Shown here in pieces: positions 21,285-33,565 of a stretch of DNA of 64,000 bases; position 1 is the first letter of the stretch; every line of letters starts with the position of its first letter. The notes under the pieces were generated by a model that had not been told where the DNA came from, ran no database searches, and saw only the letters and a program-made list of their open reading frames with translations. Source of the stretch: Diphasiastrum complanatum. Its lineage: Eukaryota > Streptophyta > Lycopodiopsida > Lycopodiales > Lycopodiaceae. The position numbers and the translations under genes were made by a program. Location of the stretch: contig CM055106.1 in NCBI GenBank assembly GCA_029204225.1, positions 35,064,361 to 35,128,360 on the forward strand. Reading direction: 5' to 3'.

Positions 21285-22026
21285 GGGTTTTTTTTCTTGC
21301 ATAATCTGAATCCAAGATCTAGTCAATTAGCATCAAAGAGACGAAGTTAGTTGTCATGCGTAGGTTTGTTTCCATGAGAGCGATAGTATAGTTCAAATTT
21401 CAGCATGAATGGAAGATACAAATCTAACTCTAACATCCATTAATTCTAACCATTAACACTACGATCCATCAACTCTACGCATCCACAACAATGATAACTT
21501 AATCTTTCTCTCTCTTCCTTTCTCCCTCATAAAAAGTATAATAACATACAATCCCAATAACATTTAGATCCAACAATTAACAAAAACCAAAGAAAACATG
21601 AGAGAAGTAGGAAAAGTGATAGAGAGCAAGGACATTCATCAATCCATTCCTGAAGAGTACGAATCTGCTTTATTGAAATGAGGAAATGAACATGAGGAGC
21701 AACTCGAGTTGGTCCCTTTTTATAATAGAGAGGAGGACCCTGGCCTCTGAATCCTATTGGTCCATTTCTGCCTCCCTAATTATTCAAATTCAAAAAAGAG
21801 TGAGAACCATCCAAATTGGAGGGAAACCCAACTTTATTCACTAACTTGACATCTAGGCCCTGTGACATTAAAGTTTCACAAAAAGGCCTAAAGTCCTTCT
21901 ATTGTCTTTCTAATTAATCAAATAACTATGTGATCATCGGGTTGGAATAACACACACAGGGTGCCAAATCCCTCTCACCTATTACTTAGGGTTAGGGTTG
22001 CCTTGGGATCCACAAACTCTCTAACA
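21285..22026 (-). repeat. 3' LTR of Gypsy-like element G3 (left border approximate)
   Basis: The right border is set by the purine tract TTTTGTTGGGGGATAC (minus strand) followed by TGTTAGAGAG, a standard LTR start. The other border is uncertain. GGTTAGGGTTG near 21990 resembles two telomere units but is too short to mean much. Confidence 0.55.
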
Positions 22027-22076
22027 GTATCCCCCAACAAAACTGGTGGCGGTCCCACGACACCTGCGAGATGCAG

Positions 22077-23297
22077 TTATTGGGAAATTTTATTGGCTTC
22101 GCGATGAATTTTTATTAAATGGTATTGCACTTTCTCCATAAAGTCGAGACGGGCAGTATTAAAATCCAAACTGTCGGGCATAAAACAATGATGGGCTCCG
22201 GCAATCCACTTTGAGATCATCCATAATGTGAAGCAAGATTCCCAAGAGCCTCCCATCATTACTGCACAAAAGTATAAATGAGCAACCGGCAACTGATCTT
22301 TGATATTCTCTGAGGCCATCGGCTTATTTGGATCGAATGCCAGAGGAGGGAGGCAATCATCCCATCTAGTTATCACTTTTGCCAATAGAGTTAAATCTTT
22401 TGCAAATAGTGCCAATTGTCGCACTGTCAAATCTGGAGAGTGGACATACTCTCTCTAGTATGCTTGTAAAGCCTGGTGGAAGTCCACTAATATTGTCCAA
22501 CTATAGGGCTGATGGATGATTGGCCAATTCGACGTATGGATGGTGATCTTGTCCATAGCCAATCCCAAATCTTTCCATTTATTCCTTCTTGGCATTGGCA
22601 CATAATAAAGATCGACTCGCAATTGGCGAGGGATGGCCACATAACTCCTGATTGATTCCGGAGTTTTCTCAAAAATGGTAATTCTCCATGTCGGCTGCTC
22701 TCCCAATGCAGGTATTTTGTCCAACTCTTTTTCGGCCTCTATCTCGGAGGTCTTGAACTTAAGGACCCATCCACCACGCGAGGACTCATGCGGATGTTGC
22801 GATAAGAAGCTCTGGATCTGGTCCTCGATGCTGATGGGCCTTTTGAATAGTGGTGTGGTCATTGATGAGGATGAATCCGCTTGCACTGCCAGTAAAATTG
22901 GCAGTTGGTCTGGTATTTTGGGAGCTCCCCCCTGGTCTATGCCCGAATCCAGCCCTGTATCCGTTGGTACATCTTCTTGGCGTGTATGGGAGAATTGTGA
23001 CATGACCGGTACGAGGATTTGTGGTCCGGCTTCCAACACTTGAGCGGCTACTTTTTCATAGGCACTAATGGTTTCTTTAGCCTTTGCCAACTCAGTTGAA
23101 GCTGCTTCTTTGAACCTGTCAAAGCAGCCTTGGAATCCTTGAAGGGCTACTTTGTACGTTTCCACTTTCTTGAACAAATATGCGATCTCCGTCGGTGTAA
23201 CCGGATGATCTGGTATTTGCATTTGAAGATACGCATCACGCTCAAGGGTGATCGCATCCAATTCACCTTGGAGACGCATGCGATCCTGCTCCGCCAT
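22077..23297 (-). pseudogene. Extra ORF of Gypsy-like element G3
   Basis: From MAEQDRMRLQGELDAITLER the first 110 residues are strongly helical and probably coiled coil, followed by a Pro/Ser-rich linker and a C-terminal domain (PTWRITIFEK, YSWTILVDFHQALQAY). One stop at 22455 separates it from VRQLALFAKDLTLLAK, CLPPLAFDPNKPM and WESCFTLWMISKWIAG. It is not gag, protease, RT or integrase, and I do not recognise it. Its place, between a Gypsy gag/protease and a 3' LTR, parallels the extra ORFs of G1 and G2, and a W-rich, LPK/LPP-containing C-terminal domain occurs in all three. No signal peptide is evident. Confidence 0.55.
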
Positions 23298-23475
23298 CTA
23301 TCACAGTTGCTTCCTTCAGAAATTGTCTATGTTGTATCGGCAGAGTGATAATTTTTTGTTCACTTTCTCAAGCAGCTCCAACATGGAGTACTTCATTAGA
23401 TTCTTCAATTTCAGTACAAAAAAGTGGCTCTTGATAGACTTCTGGTTCTACTTGGGCTAACTTTTGCGCTAAGAC

Positions 23476-25241
23476 TTATTTTTCTTTTGGCACCAACTTC
23501 AAGAACTCTCCCAATGAAATATTCATCTTGCTAGATAAAATATTCATAAGCAGTTCTGTTTGTGGCTCTTCCGGTTCAGTCATCTTGAAGGGTTCTTCAT
23601 GATGATGTAACTGATCATTCATATCTATATGTGAATTTCTTGGCGGCTGCAATGGTGAAGAACACACTTCAGCTGTTGCTTTAGTAGCTTCAAGCTCCTC
23701 TTCTTCTTGTAGATGTTTAATCCACTGTCTCATATCCTGATATCTTCATTTTTTTGCATGAAGATCTGTATAGATTCTAGATGTTGTTGGTATATCGTTC
23801 AATGGTATAGAATCAGTAGGTACTAGATCTGCTCCTGGTTCTTTCTACTTCTATGTTCTGGTGACCACCGTCAAGGGTACACTTGATTTATTCTGAGCTA
23901 CTGGTCTTCACTTTATTGTTATTTAATTTATAGGAGCTGTAGCTGGTGGTGGCTTCAGTCTTGCTAGACAGTCTTTATAACAATGCCCATAATCATAATC
24001 ACGACAAAATGATACAAATTTCTCTTTATTTGGACATTCTGCAACTTTGTGATTTTCTCCACATGCAAAGCATCCAAGCGATGATCTGGTCCAATTTCTA
24101 GAGGCTTGTTGTTGCACGGCAGCATAAATAGCATATTGTTCTGAAGATCCACCTAAAGATCCACTTGCTTGATCAGTACCATAGTTCCATTGCTCGGTAC
24201 TCATGTACGATTATGGTTCCATCAAGTTGGCAGGAGGAGCGGAGTGCTTTGGTAGGACAGGTAAGGCTAAACATTCCGGGTATCCAAGAGCAGATTGTCG
24301 AGGTCTAGCTACTAGATTTCCTCCATACTATGGTTTTCAATATCCCATTTGGGCATACCGTTGCTGAATTATCCGAGGGTTGAAGTTGCAAAAAGTAGTC
24401 TCATGATCAAGCGTACACAAATGGCATATACTGATTTCATTCATTTTTTCAATTGAGAACACTCATTCACTGTGTGATTTCCTGTGCAAATAGAACACCA
24501 GACATTTTCCCTGGTAGGAAAAGTCTTCGCAAACTTTTAAGGTTCCTTGTTTGCTTTTCCGTGAAAATCTTCCAATGCTTTGATCTTGTCATCAAATTGC
24601 GACTGCAACTTTTCCATCTGTTTCTGCTGGTTCTTCCCAAGTTTCTCGAACTCATTGAGCATCATTTCTACAGTAGCGTTGGCATTCGTTGATGCAATAG
24701 TGGTGGATGTCGTAATAATCTTCATCCTCCTCCCGAATTGCATCGCCCATAGCATTTTGCAAGAGTGCATACTCATTATGGCGTTTCAGCTCACGTCTGA
24801 TCCGTTTAGGTAGACATGACAAAAATCACATCATCATGGCATTTTCGTTAATCAGCTCAAGTTCACACTCAGATCTGAGACGTTTCATCCGTTCAATGTA
24901 ATCTCGAACCATTTCCAGCTTTCCCATTTTAATTTTACTTAGAAGTAGGAAAGGGTCTTCCATAAACTTCCGCAGTTTGAACCGTGTGATAAGGGCTCTT
25001 TTACACGCTCAGTTTTATCTTGATAATAGTACCAATCTTGTGATGCGTCTATTTAGGCCATAGGAAATAGCTTAAGTTTATTTCGAGAGAAAATTTCGCC
25101 ATAGACTTCACAAGATTCAACATAGATCTGAAGAAATCTAACTGGATCTGTTAATCCATTATATTTGGGTAGATTTAAATGGGGTGCTCTTCTAACAATA
25201 ATAGGATTGACTTCTTGAGGAGCACCCCCAGGGACAACCAT
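23476..25241 (-). pseudogene. Gypsy gag region of G3
   Basis: The start at 25241 reads MVVPGGAPQEVNPIIVRRAP, then LPKYNGLTDPVRFLQIYVES, the capsid start of Ty3/Gypsy gag. A lysine-rich coiled coil follows (24780-24540). The zinc knuckle CFACGENHKVAECPNKE is near 24075, and MNISLGEFLKLVPKEK at 23525, a segment that usually precedes the protease. Several stops and shifts break the frame. No protease core, RT or integrase lies before the extra ORF, so pol has been lost. Confidence 0.72.
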
Positions 25242-25544
25242 CTTTACAAATTCAAATCAAGCAGACAATGATATTGGATCTAGATTTTTTGTATTTACGC
25301 ATGTGCACAGATCTGACTATCAGTAGAGAGAGAAAAGCCAGTTTCTATAAGCTTGAGCATTCTTTCCCTCTGTCATCTTTTACAGCATTACTTCTTATCA
25401 ATCGAGCGAATACACTCTGTATGATCTGTAACTATTTGTAATACTGCTCTGTCTGCATCACACATATTTCTCATATTTTATTGAATGTCAATCAGTCTAA
25501 CATGGAAATTCAGGCGTCATCAATGAACAACAATTTTGACTAAT

Positions 25545-26056
25545 GTGTGTAGGGAATTAGCCGAAGCTGTTAAGCATAACCTTAAGCAGAACTTCTTTCA
25601 ATTTTGAATGAGCTATGTATTCAAATAATGAACTTGTTTGATGATCTGTTTTGTTTGCTTCCTGCGATAAGAACTAATTCTCTGTGTCCAATTAAGAGGA
25701 ATCATTAGTTGGTACGATTCTGTTTGATGAATATATTTTCTAACTATTGTTTGATCTGATTGCTTAACTATTATTCGAAGAGCCTAAAAGATAAAGTAAT
25801 TTTTATAATCACAGACCTTGACCAAATCATTTCACCATTGGTGTTCTTGGATGCCAATTTACCCAAATATCTTTAGATAACCAGATATGTTATTGTAGTA
25901 TTCACTGTGAATATTACACATCCCATTCCATTTACCATCTTATATACACTTACCATACAAAAGATGAAATTATTCTCTCTCTTGGGCAACGATCAAACCT
26001 TTTATACTACTTCATTCATTGATTTTATAGAAATATATAACAACTAGACCACCACA
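25545..26056 (+). repeat. 5' LTR of Gypsy element G1 (left border approximate)
   Basis: Ends AACTAGACCACCACA, followed by a primer site. The left end TGTGTAGGGAATTAGCC is my guess. A close match to its last 100 bases lies at 62450-62568. Confidence 0.5.
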
Positions 26057-26080
26057 TAATTTGGAGCCATTGTCGGGGAT
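26057..26080 (+). other. Primer binding site of G1
   Basis: TTTGGAGCCATTGTCGGGGA resembles the plant Gypsy primer site TGGCGCCGTTGCCGGGGA with a few changes. This site is typical of the Athila group. Confidence 0.65.
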
Positions 26081-26145
26081 TTAAATTTTATCTTTTGCAA
26101 AAAAATTTAAGTGTATTACATTTATGAATCTTCTCATGTAACACA

Positions 26146-27810
26146 TGCCAAGAACATACTCTCAAGCAACTATTGAACAGAAATGTTTAGAGCATGCATA
26201 GCAATTAGAAGCATATAGAAAATCTAGAGATTTGTATTTGCAAAATTTGCGCAACTTGCCAATTGGGGAAGATTAACACCTGAAGCATTTAATGATCTTC
26301 TAAATGCTACTACGACATTTGTAGATCCATTTGAGAAAAAATCTGTTGAAATACCAAGTTCTACAAATTCATCTGAATCACATTCGTCTGATTCCACTTT
26401 CGAACCAAGTTCAAAATCAAAATCTTCTTCATCAGAACCATTATTTGAGCGTAGTCTAGATCTTGATTCTCCAAGCCCTCCAAGTTCACCTAGTTCACCA
26501 CCACCTAATAATATGGCTAACCCAGTGCCACCCACATCTACAAAAATCAGATACGATTTCTTTAAGGGATCATCATTTGAAGATGCGGACAGTTATTTGT
26601 CACAGTTTGAATCTATTACCATAGCAAATAAAGAACATATAGACGAGGACAAAGTTAGAATTTTGCCAGGTCTTCTGCGGAAGTTTGGTATAGTCAATTA
26701 GTACTGGAAACGGTTAATACTTGGAACGCTTTAAAAGCAACATTCTAATTATTTAGAAGAGGAATTATTCCTCTGTCCAATTAATAATCATGAGGAGGTA
26801 GCTTATATTAGCAACTCCTACTAACTAAAAGACTATTATATCGAAACAGCATACTGGTCAACTATACACTATTTTGCATAGGGGGGAGACAAGAGGTTCC
26901 ATTTCACCACCCAAAGTGAGGGGCTCATGCTACAATTGCGGAGCCTCGGGTCACTATTCGCCTAATTGCCCTGAACCCAGAAGGTCAGTAGGATATGTGC
27001 TGCTCTGTGCTAATTGTAAAGGCAAAGGACATGTCATTGCTGAATGTCCTCAGCAATCGCGGTCTAAACCAAGGTTTGTAAACTCGCCTAGAGAAGATGA
27101 CTTTCGGCCATCTAAAACTAACACTGACATGATAGTTTAGAGGATAGATGACTGAATTTGATCTACAAATGATCACAAAGAGTGATTGGTAGCTTGGGAT
27201 CTTGATCTAAATCAAGACTAGCTTCCAAATCTAGCTTCTACTTGACAATCTTTGTGATTCCAAGCAAGAACAATCAAATAATGATGACCCACGACTTCAC
27301 ACGTGTGAAGTACAGCTATTGTATGGCCTGATAACAGAGAATAGTTTACTAATGATTTACTAAGCATTCATCCACAAAGAAAGTGCTTAAGAGAGTGTGA
27401 AATCTGAGAAGAACGTGAATGCGACAGAAAAAGCGAAAGTCGCAGAACAGCCAGTAAAAATTTCTAATAGTAAAGAACTAGACCTTGATAGGCCTACTGA
27501 AAAATATTATGATGTTGATATTAGTTCAGAAGCTAAAATGCTTTTAGACAAAGAAGCTAGAAAAGTTAAGAAAGTAGCATTTTCAGATCCAGTTATAAGT
27601 AGTGAGATACCTAGAGATCTATCGCCACTTAGAACCCATTCTTATGACATAGTAGAAGACCTTGTCTCTAGAATGTCCCTTTTAAACAATTATTAGACGA
27701 TAATCAGTATTACAAAGAAAGAAAGTAAACAATTTTTGCAAAAGAAAAACAAAGTTACCATTAGTCAATGTAGGATTAGTTAACTACGGTGATGAAGGTC
27801 AACCCGAGAT
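26146..27810 (+). pseudogene. Gypsy G1 gag-protease remnant
   Basis: After an ATG at 26146 the gag frame has stops. The serine-rich part is followed by VPPTSTKIRYDFFKGSSFED and ADSYLSQFESITIA (capsid start), then two zinc knuckles CYNCGASGHYSPNC and CANCKGKGHVIAEC at 26930-27050. From 27397 comes a lysine-rich stretch and VAFSDPVISSEIPRDLSPLR, identical in kind to G2 (51.6-52.0 kb), then protease-like text NYGDEGQPEI up to about 27840. RT, RNase H and integrase are missing; the sequence jumps to the TTCGC-rich leader of the extra ORF. Confidence 0.8.
27150..27390 (-). repeat. Copia LTR fragment inside G1
   Basis: Contains CACACGTGTGAAGTACAG and TGTATGGCCTGATAAC, matching the A/C-type Copia LTR (CACACGTGTGTACTACAGG, TATGGCCTTCAAC). 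It interrupts the G1 gag-protease. Confidence 0.6.
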
Positions 27811-27889
27811 TTAGGTAGTAATCAATGGTTGCATTTTAGATAGATAATGACTGAAGAAACATACATCGGAGGATGAAGGGCTTCAGTCC

Positions 27890-28520
27890 GTAAGGACTGC
27901 ACCTTCGCATTCTTTGCCCATATGTGTTGTAGCGAAATTTGTAACACTATTTACATTTCATCCGTCAATCCATTGCCTTCGCAAAATGTGCAAAAAATGT
28001 GACACTTTTGCTACATTTCCATTTTCGCTACATTTTTTGCGAAAATGCCGACACCTTCGCTTCATTATTGTCACTACATTTTTGCAAAAAAGCCGACACC
28101 ATATTGGAATATGGTATGTTAAATAAATTCACCATTTTTGGGAACACGGAATTCGCGACACTTCAACCTTCGCATGTTTCGGGATTTACCTTCGTTGCAT
28201 CTTTGAGCTTCGGGAAATTTGCAAAAAGATATAACATTTCGCTAGAATCTTGCATATCATTTTGCACATACCTTTGTTTTCATCATGTTTTCATGTCACC
28301 AGCACAGCGGAAATAAGCGAAAAACCCGACATCTTCGCATTTTTTGCCGATACATTTTTCGCCAATATATTTTTTCATACATTCACCCATACATTTTAAT
28401 GAAGAAAGCGACAATCTTTGCTTCCAATATCTTGCATTGTTTCAAAGATTGTGTATATTATTATTTTCGCAATTCAATACTCACAAATACTGAGCTGAAC
28501 TTTTGCCAACTGAGCGAAGC
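27890..28520 (+). repeat. TTCGC-word-rich leader between pol position and the extra ORF of G1
   Basis: Dense in TTCGC, TTTTCGC and CCGACACCTTCGC words. A matching segment occurs in G2 at 47960-48555 in the opposite orientation, at the same place relative to the extra ORF. There is no credible coding region. Confidence 0.7.
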
Positions 28521-29131
28521 ATTTGTGTATTTTGTTTATTTTTCATTTATTTATTTATTTCTAAGGACTATATACTTTATCGTTGAGTATGTACCTTCAA
28601 AACAAAGGACATGCTTTCATTAAATATTGGTCTAATCCGCCGATATATCATCAATATACCAAAAACCTCAAACACTTCTGTTTTTTTGCCATCGCTTTTT
28701 CATCACTCTTGTGCTCTGATTTCGTAAATTGTTACAATCGATCTCTCTTCCGCCATTGCTGGTTTACTATTACGAGCGTCATGGTGCATTAGAGGAAGTT
28801 TGAGCTCAAAAAGGGCCGCATATGAATTCGTGCCAAGATCTCTTTTGCATTTTGCTATAACTTTTTAGTAGTAGCTTAGAAGTATGACATGTAATATATC
28901 ATTGATGAGTGCTTTTCAACGCACCAATTTTTGTCGCATTCTGATATGGCAATCAAAAGTTATGCCATTTTTAGTGTAGACTCCAAATGTGACTCAAAGA
29001 AGTAACGTTACGTTAAAGCCACTATGTCAAGAAACTATTGGGCCACACGTACAAAAGAAGTGAATAAAAGTGAATAAAAAATGAAAAAGGAATCTTCACA
29101 AAAGGCCCTTTTTGTGTTTAAACTTCCTCTA

Positions 29132-31224
29132 ATGATTGTATTCAAAACGCACCCAAAGCCAGTTTTACCAGTTTTACAACCATTAGTTATACGAGCACAA
29201 ATTGAAGGACTTTTTCAATTCGATCCATCAGTAATCCTCACGGATGTGTGCCATGAGCTGATCCGCAATCTGAACGAGACAGAAGAAGGACATATTTCCA
29301 CCACTGTTTGGAATCGAGAGATAATCATTACAGAAGGATTTTATTGTCGTGCCTTGGGTTTGCCTATGGACGGAAGTATGCCTGTTACAAAGGCAGACTT
29401 CATCACTAATAGTGGAGTGTTTCAGGAAGAAGCTTATATTGAGAAACGGGAATATAAACTCTCTTATATCAGAGACCCCAATCTCAAAAGCTTTGTCCGA
29501 TTTGCTCTTGCTTCTATATTCTTACCGAAGCAAGAGTACACCATTTCTAATACGAATATGGGATACCTGCTGAGAGCCCTAAATGGAGAACCCATTGCCT
29601 TCAACAGATTGCTTTTAAGCAATTTTGTAAGTCAGTAAAGATTAATCAGTTTTCTAGGCTTGGTTTGCAGATTGGTATTCTATGTATGCATGCTAGTGTG
29701 TTAACTCTATAGGAAGATATTAGAATTGCACCGGTACTGCCAGAATTATCCCCTTCAGTTGAGGCTGAATCCCAAATGCAAGCATCAAAGGCAGCCACCA
29801 CAGAGAAGGCATCATCATCATCAAGTCAGCACCAAGGGAGCTCGGTGAGGATGTCCTCTCCATCATCATAATATAAGTCGTCGTCCAGTGCAGAAAAGAG
29901 CAGAGAAGTAGAAGAAGAAATAGAAGATGTAGAAGCAAAACCAAGAAGATATTCCGTAGGAGCCAGCACAACAAGAAGAAGAACGAATTTCTGATATTCA
30001 GCAGTCAGACACATAGGCAGCTATTCAACATTTTGTCAGCCTAGAGAAAGTCTCCATGAAACTTGGCTCAAAGTATGATTCCCTCTGAGCAGACCTAATT
30101 CAAAAAAATGCAGAGCTGTAGGAAATCAAGCCTGAGCTGTCACAGAAGAGCGAAGATCTTGAAGAAGCCCAAGCAGAGCTGAGCAGGAAAGACATAGCTC
30201 TTGAAAAAGCAAAAGGAAGACAGGATGCTACGCTGGAAGTACTTGAAGTAATTCAAGAGCAGTCCAATGCTTTTGAAAATGAAAATTTCTTGCTCAAGCA
30301 GCGAATGCAGACCCTGCAGGCTTCTTTGCAGGAGAAAAGACACATACGAGCTATTTTGTAGAGTAGTAATGAGGAGCTGAGTGACAAACTCAGCAATGCT
30401 ATTACCGACAAGGAGAGTGCCGAAGCAAATCAGAGGCAGCTCCAGGACTCTGTTGCCCAGCTACAGAATTTTATAGATATGTTGAGAAAAGGCAACCAAA
30501 TATATAAGAGTCAGGCTGAAGAGGCAATTTTATGTTGGATAAGCACCGAAGTCACATTGGGAGCCTGTGTATCTCATGGGAGATACAGGATCGACCCAAC
30601 AACTTGGAAAGGTATCCAAGAAAGTATGATCCAACCTTTCAGTTGTAATATTTGCAACCCCAGATGGTTGCATACGAAAAATTAAAAGGAGAATTGGAAG
30701 AGGCTAAGTTCCAATCGAGCCAAATTTTGAATTTTGAAGAGGAAGAACCTGTCCAACGCTAGGACCAGTCTACGTAAACAGATGAGCCAGCCAAGGCTAT
30801 ATCAGAGATGGCCATCCAGACATACATTATTTTCAAGCAAATCCAGAAAGATCAAGAGGCGCAGACTAACCCAGAGGATGCTGAGAAGCCAATAGTAATT
30901 AGAGACACATTTGTTGCAGACCAACTAGCAACACTAGCAATTATTCCGTTGCAAGCTGAAGCGTTACATGGTGGAGCTGTCGAAAGGAAGAATAAGGTCA
31001 CGTATTCACTACTAAAGACAGAATTTCAGACATTCCAACAAGAACTAAAAAATTTTTTTCCACCTTTTTATAGTCTAGAATTCCAATGGAGAATGGATTA
31101 CCTTCTTTTACCTAAACTTTTTGGTTATACAAAAGAACAATGGGAAAGCCCTTGGACTTTTTCTAACCTAAACTCTTTTTGGGCCAATCTAACAGTGCAC
31201 CAAAAAGGTATCCTTGCTTGGTGA
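29132..31224 (+). pseudogene. Extra ORF of Gypsy G1 (downstream of pol position)
   Basis: Starts at the ATG matching the G2 copy (IVFKTHPKP) and reads LFQFDPSVILTDVCHELIRN, ITEGFYCRALGLPMDGSMP, KLSYIRDPNLKSFVRFAL and MGYLLRALNGEPIAF to a stop at 29636. Homology continues through a Ser/Glu-rich linker, a long coiled coil (LVQLxN-type heptads, 30030-30480, with stops) and a C-terminal domain YLLLPKLFGYTKEQWESPWT and HQKGILAW, ending at 31224. If intact it would be roughly 650-700 residues. No protease, RT, integrase or transmembrane motif is seen. In plant Athila elements an env-like ORF occupies this place, but I cannot show that this one is related. Function unknown. Confidence 0.72.
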
Positions 31225-31299
31225 ATCTATCAGCTTATAGTCCTCTATGCCATATCTGCAAAGTACAATGGTTAAATGAGTTTCTTGGATTATAGTGAT

Positions 31300-32447
31300 C
31301 CTTTTGCTTGCGTGATCTCTTGTGATCTTTATACCAAGTAGGTAGTGCCTAAATCAGTCATTTCAAATTACTATGAAAGTAAAGATTTTGTTTCGAGTAA
31401 TAATTGATTAGAATTGTTGATGATTAAAGAATCATCAACATATAGTGCTATTATGACATAGCTTGGGCCTTTATATTGAGATACACATTTGAATCTGTAG
31501 AACAAGAAGTAAATTGGTGCTGCATCAAGAAGTGATTAATTCTTTCAAACCAGGCCCTAGGAGCTTGCTTGAGCCCATAGAGAGCCTTCTACAATTTACA
31601 TACCATATGCTCTTGGCCTTGAAGGACGTAAGCTTCTGATTGATAGATATAAATATTTTCTTGTATATATCCATTAAGAAATGTTGTATGGATGTCCATT
31701 TGATGAATATCCATATCCTCTGCAGCAGCTATAGCCAACAAGGTCCTCAAATAGATTGATGCTATACCACTGGACTGAAAGTGCCAGTGTAATCTATCCA
31801 GTATACTTCCTCATATTCTTTAACCACCAGTCGAGTTTTCCATTTGGATATTGATCCATATGGCTTGAGCTTCAGTTTGAAGGTCCATTTAGTGTCAATC
31901 AATTTTGTATCTTCAAGAGAATCAACAAGACTCCAGGTCTTGTTCTTTATCAATGAGTTATATCAGTGTCCATGGAAACTTTCCATTTGTCTGCATCTGA
32001 CATTGACAATGCTTCTGCAACAGAGGTAGGTTCATCATGACTGATAAACGCTTGAGGGATGAATCGATCAGGTTGTTGTCATTGTCAAGTAGATCTTTGA
32101 ACTGGAGGTTCCTGAGTAGATGAATCTCCTGGGTGTATGACATGGATGTCTTCAGATTGTGGTTGAACAATTGTAGGTCCAAGCCTATCGATGGTGAATG
32201 GAGTTGTTGGGATGAACTCCTATATTTGTTGCTTCTGTCCTTTAGGAAATATTGACTTAGGTTGTTATCCTAGTAAGCACATTTCACAGATAGTCTGATT
32301 TCTTGAGGAGACAACATTAATTCTCATATCCTTGACCATATTATTATGATGCATATACAAGGTAGACCTCATGTTTAAGTGTCCTAATATTTGATGCCAT
32401 ACATGAGCATCTAAATTACTCACAGAAAGTGCATAATCATGACTCAA
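31300..32447 (-). pseudogene. Copia pol fragment (pre-integrase plus reverse transcriptase)
   Basis: The minus strand reads DAHVWHQILGHLNMRSTLYM and CEMCLLG (pre-integrase H..H..C..C) at 32447-32265. The integrase core is deleted. Then the RT reads WSLVDSLEDTKLIDTKWTFK, RLVVKEYEEVYWIDYTGTFS, TFLNGYIQENIYIYQ, ALYGLKQAPRAWFE and the active-site YVDD near 31430. Stops and shifts interrupt it, so it is dead. No LTR could be assigned on either side. Confidence 0.85.
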
Positions 32448-32485
32448 GATATATAAATTTCCTTCTGTGTATGTAGAGAGTATAT

Positions 32486-32918
32486 TTGAGAATCCCGAAG
32501 GATTCTAGTGTAATGCATACCGGCAAGCATTACAAATTTTCTCCTAGGTATAGAGGACCATATCAGATCTTGAAAAAGATTGGTTCCTTAGCTTACCAAT
32601 TGGACCTCCCGGAGGGAACTCAAGTGCATCTTGTTTTTCATGTAAGCCTACTCAAGAAGAGTCTACGTAAAGGGGAGCATCTTGGTTCTAGATACCAATT
32701 GGACCTCTTGAATGATTCATCAGGTGTGTCTTGACTTTAACCTATAAATATCTTGGAAACAAGAATTAAACAATTGATGAATCGTATAGTTACCGAGCAT
32801 CTGGTATGATGGAAGGGTCACACAGACGATGATGATTCTTGGGAACAGGAAGGGAGCTTAAGGAGGAACTTTCCTAGCTTTAAGTTTTGAGGACAAAACT
32901 TGAATAAGGGGGGAAGAA
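32486..32918 (+). pseudogene. Chromovirus-type Gypsy integrase C-terminus
   Basis: FSPRYRGPYQILKKIGSLAY, then QLDLPEGTQVHLVFHVSLLK is the GPY/F module at the end of Gypsy integrases. Downstream, with frame changes, comes WWKGHTDDDDSWEQEGSLRR and NFPSF, a chromodomain-like end. It is followed by the purine tract AAGGGGGGAAGAA and an LTR start. Only this 3' end of the element remains. Confidence 0.85.
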
Positions 32919-33565
32919 TGTCATGCCCACAACTAGTCTCGAATAGCGTGTCCCGCTAGAGATCAGTATGCCTACAATCCGTAAGTTAATTATGATTATG
33001 AGGGGTTTGGGACTCTCATGTGCATATGGTCATAGTTAATGGTTGGAGGCCTAAACTCATGATGGTGGATTTTTATGGGTCTATCAGTGAGTTATTGAAG
33101 AACTAAATAACGTGGCCCAGATAGGCTGCAAAGGTGTCTAGTGAGGTGTCACATTGCACTACTACTGGTGCATGGGCCTTTGAAGGTCTAAGTATACCTA
33201 TTGGGCTCTCGCTAGTGGATGCTTGATTTGTGATTGGTATGGCTCCTCTATCCCTTATGAGATATTGATCCATAGCTTGGGGGCTAGATCCGTAAGATCT
33301 AGGTTTGGTTGGGTTGGTCTGTCCACCATCCGTTTCCCTTTTGTTGCTTGTTATTGGCTTGTTGGTTTGTCCACCATCTGTTTCCCTTGTGTTGCTTTGG
33401 CTAGTGATCCTTGGATAGTGACTTTATAATAATCCAGAATTTGGTTTACCATCTATGTAGTATGTCTTCAATTCTTTAGTTTGACAACATTCCCTCATGA
33501 TTCTACAAAAACAAGGATTCCTCTAGTTAGGTCTTAACTGATATCGTCGGGGTTTTCACTACACA
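32919..33565 (+). repeat. 3' LTR of the chromovirus-type Gypsy
   Basis: Starts TGTCATGCCCAC directly after the purine tract and probably ends at TTTTCACTACACA. The right border is inferred from the CACA end. Confidence 0.65.

Noticed and set aside
21975-21999. TTAGGGTTAGGG as a telomere-like repeat
   Set aside because: Only two units inside an LTR; not enough for interstitial telomere sequence.
26224-26535. Minus-strand frame rich in Gly, Glu and Asp
   Set aside because: It is the antisense of the serine-rich part of G1 gag on the plus strand.
27999-28792. Plus-strand frames rich in Phe, Cys and His
   Set aside because: They arise from the TTCGC and TTTT words of the leader; the G2 counterpart has different frames and no conserved protein.
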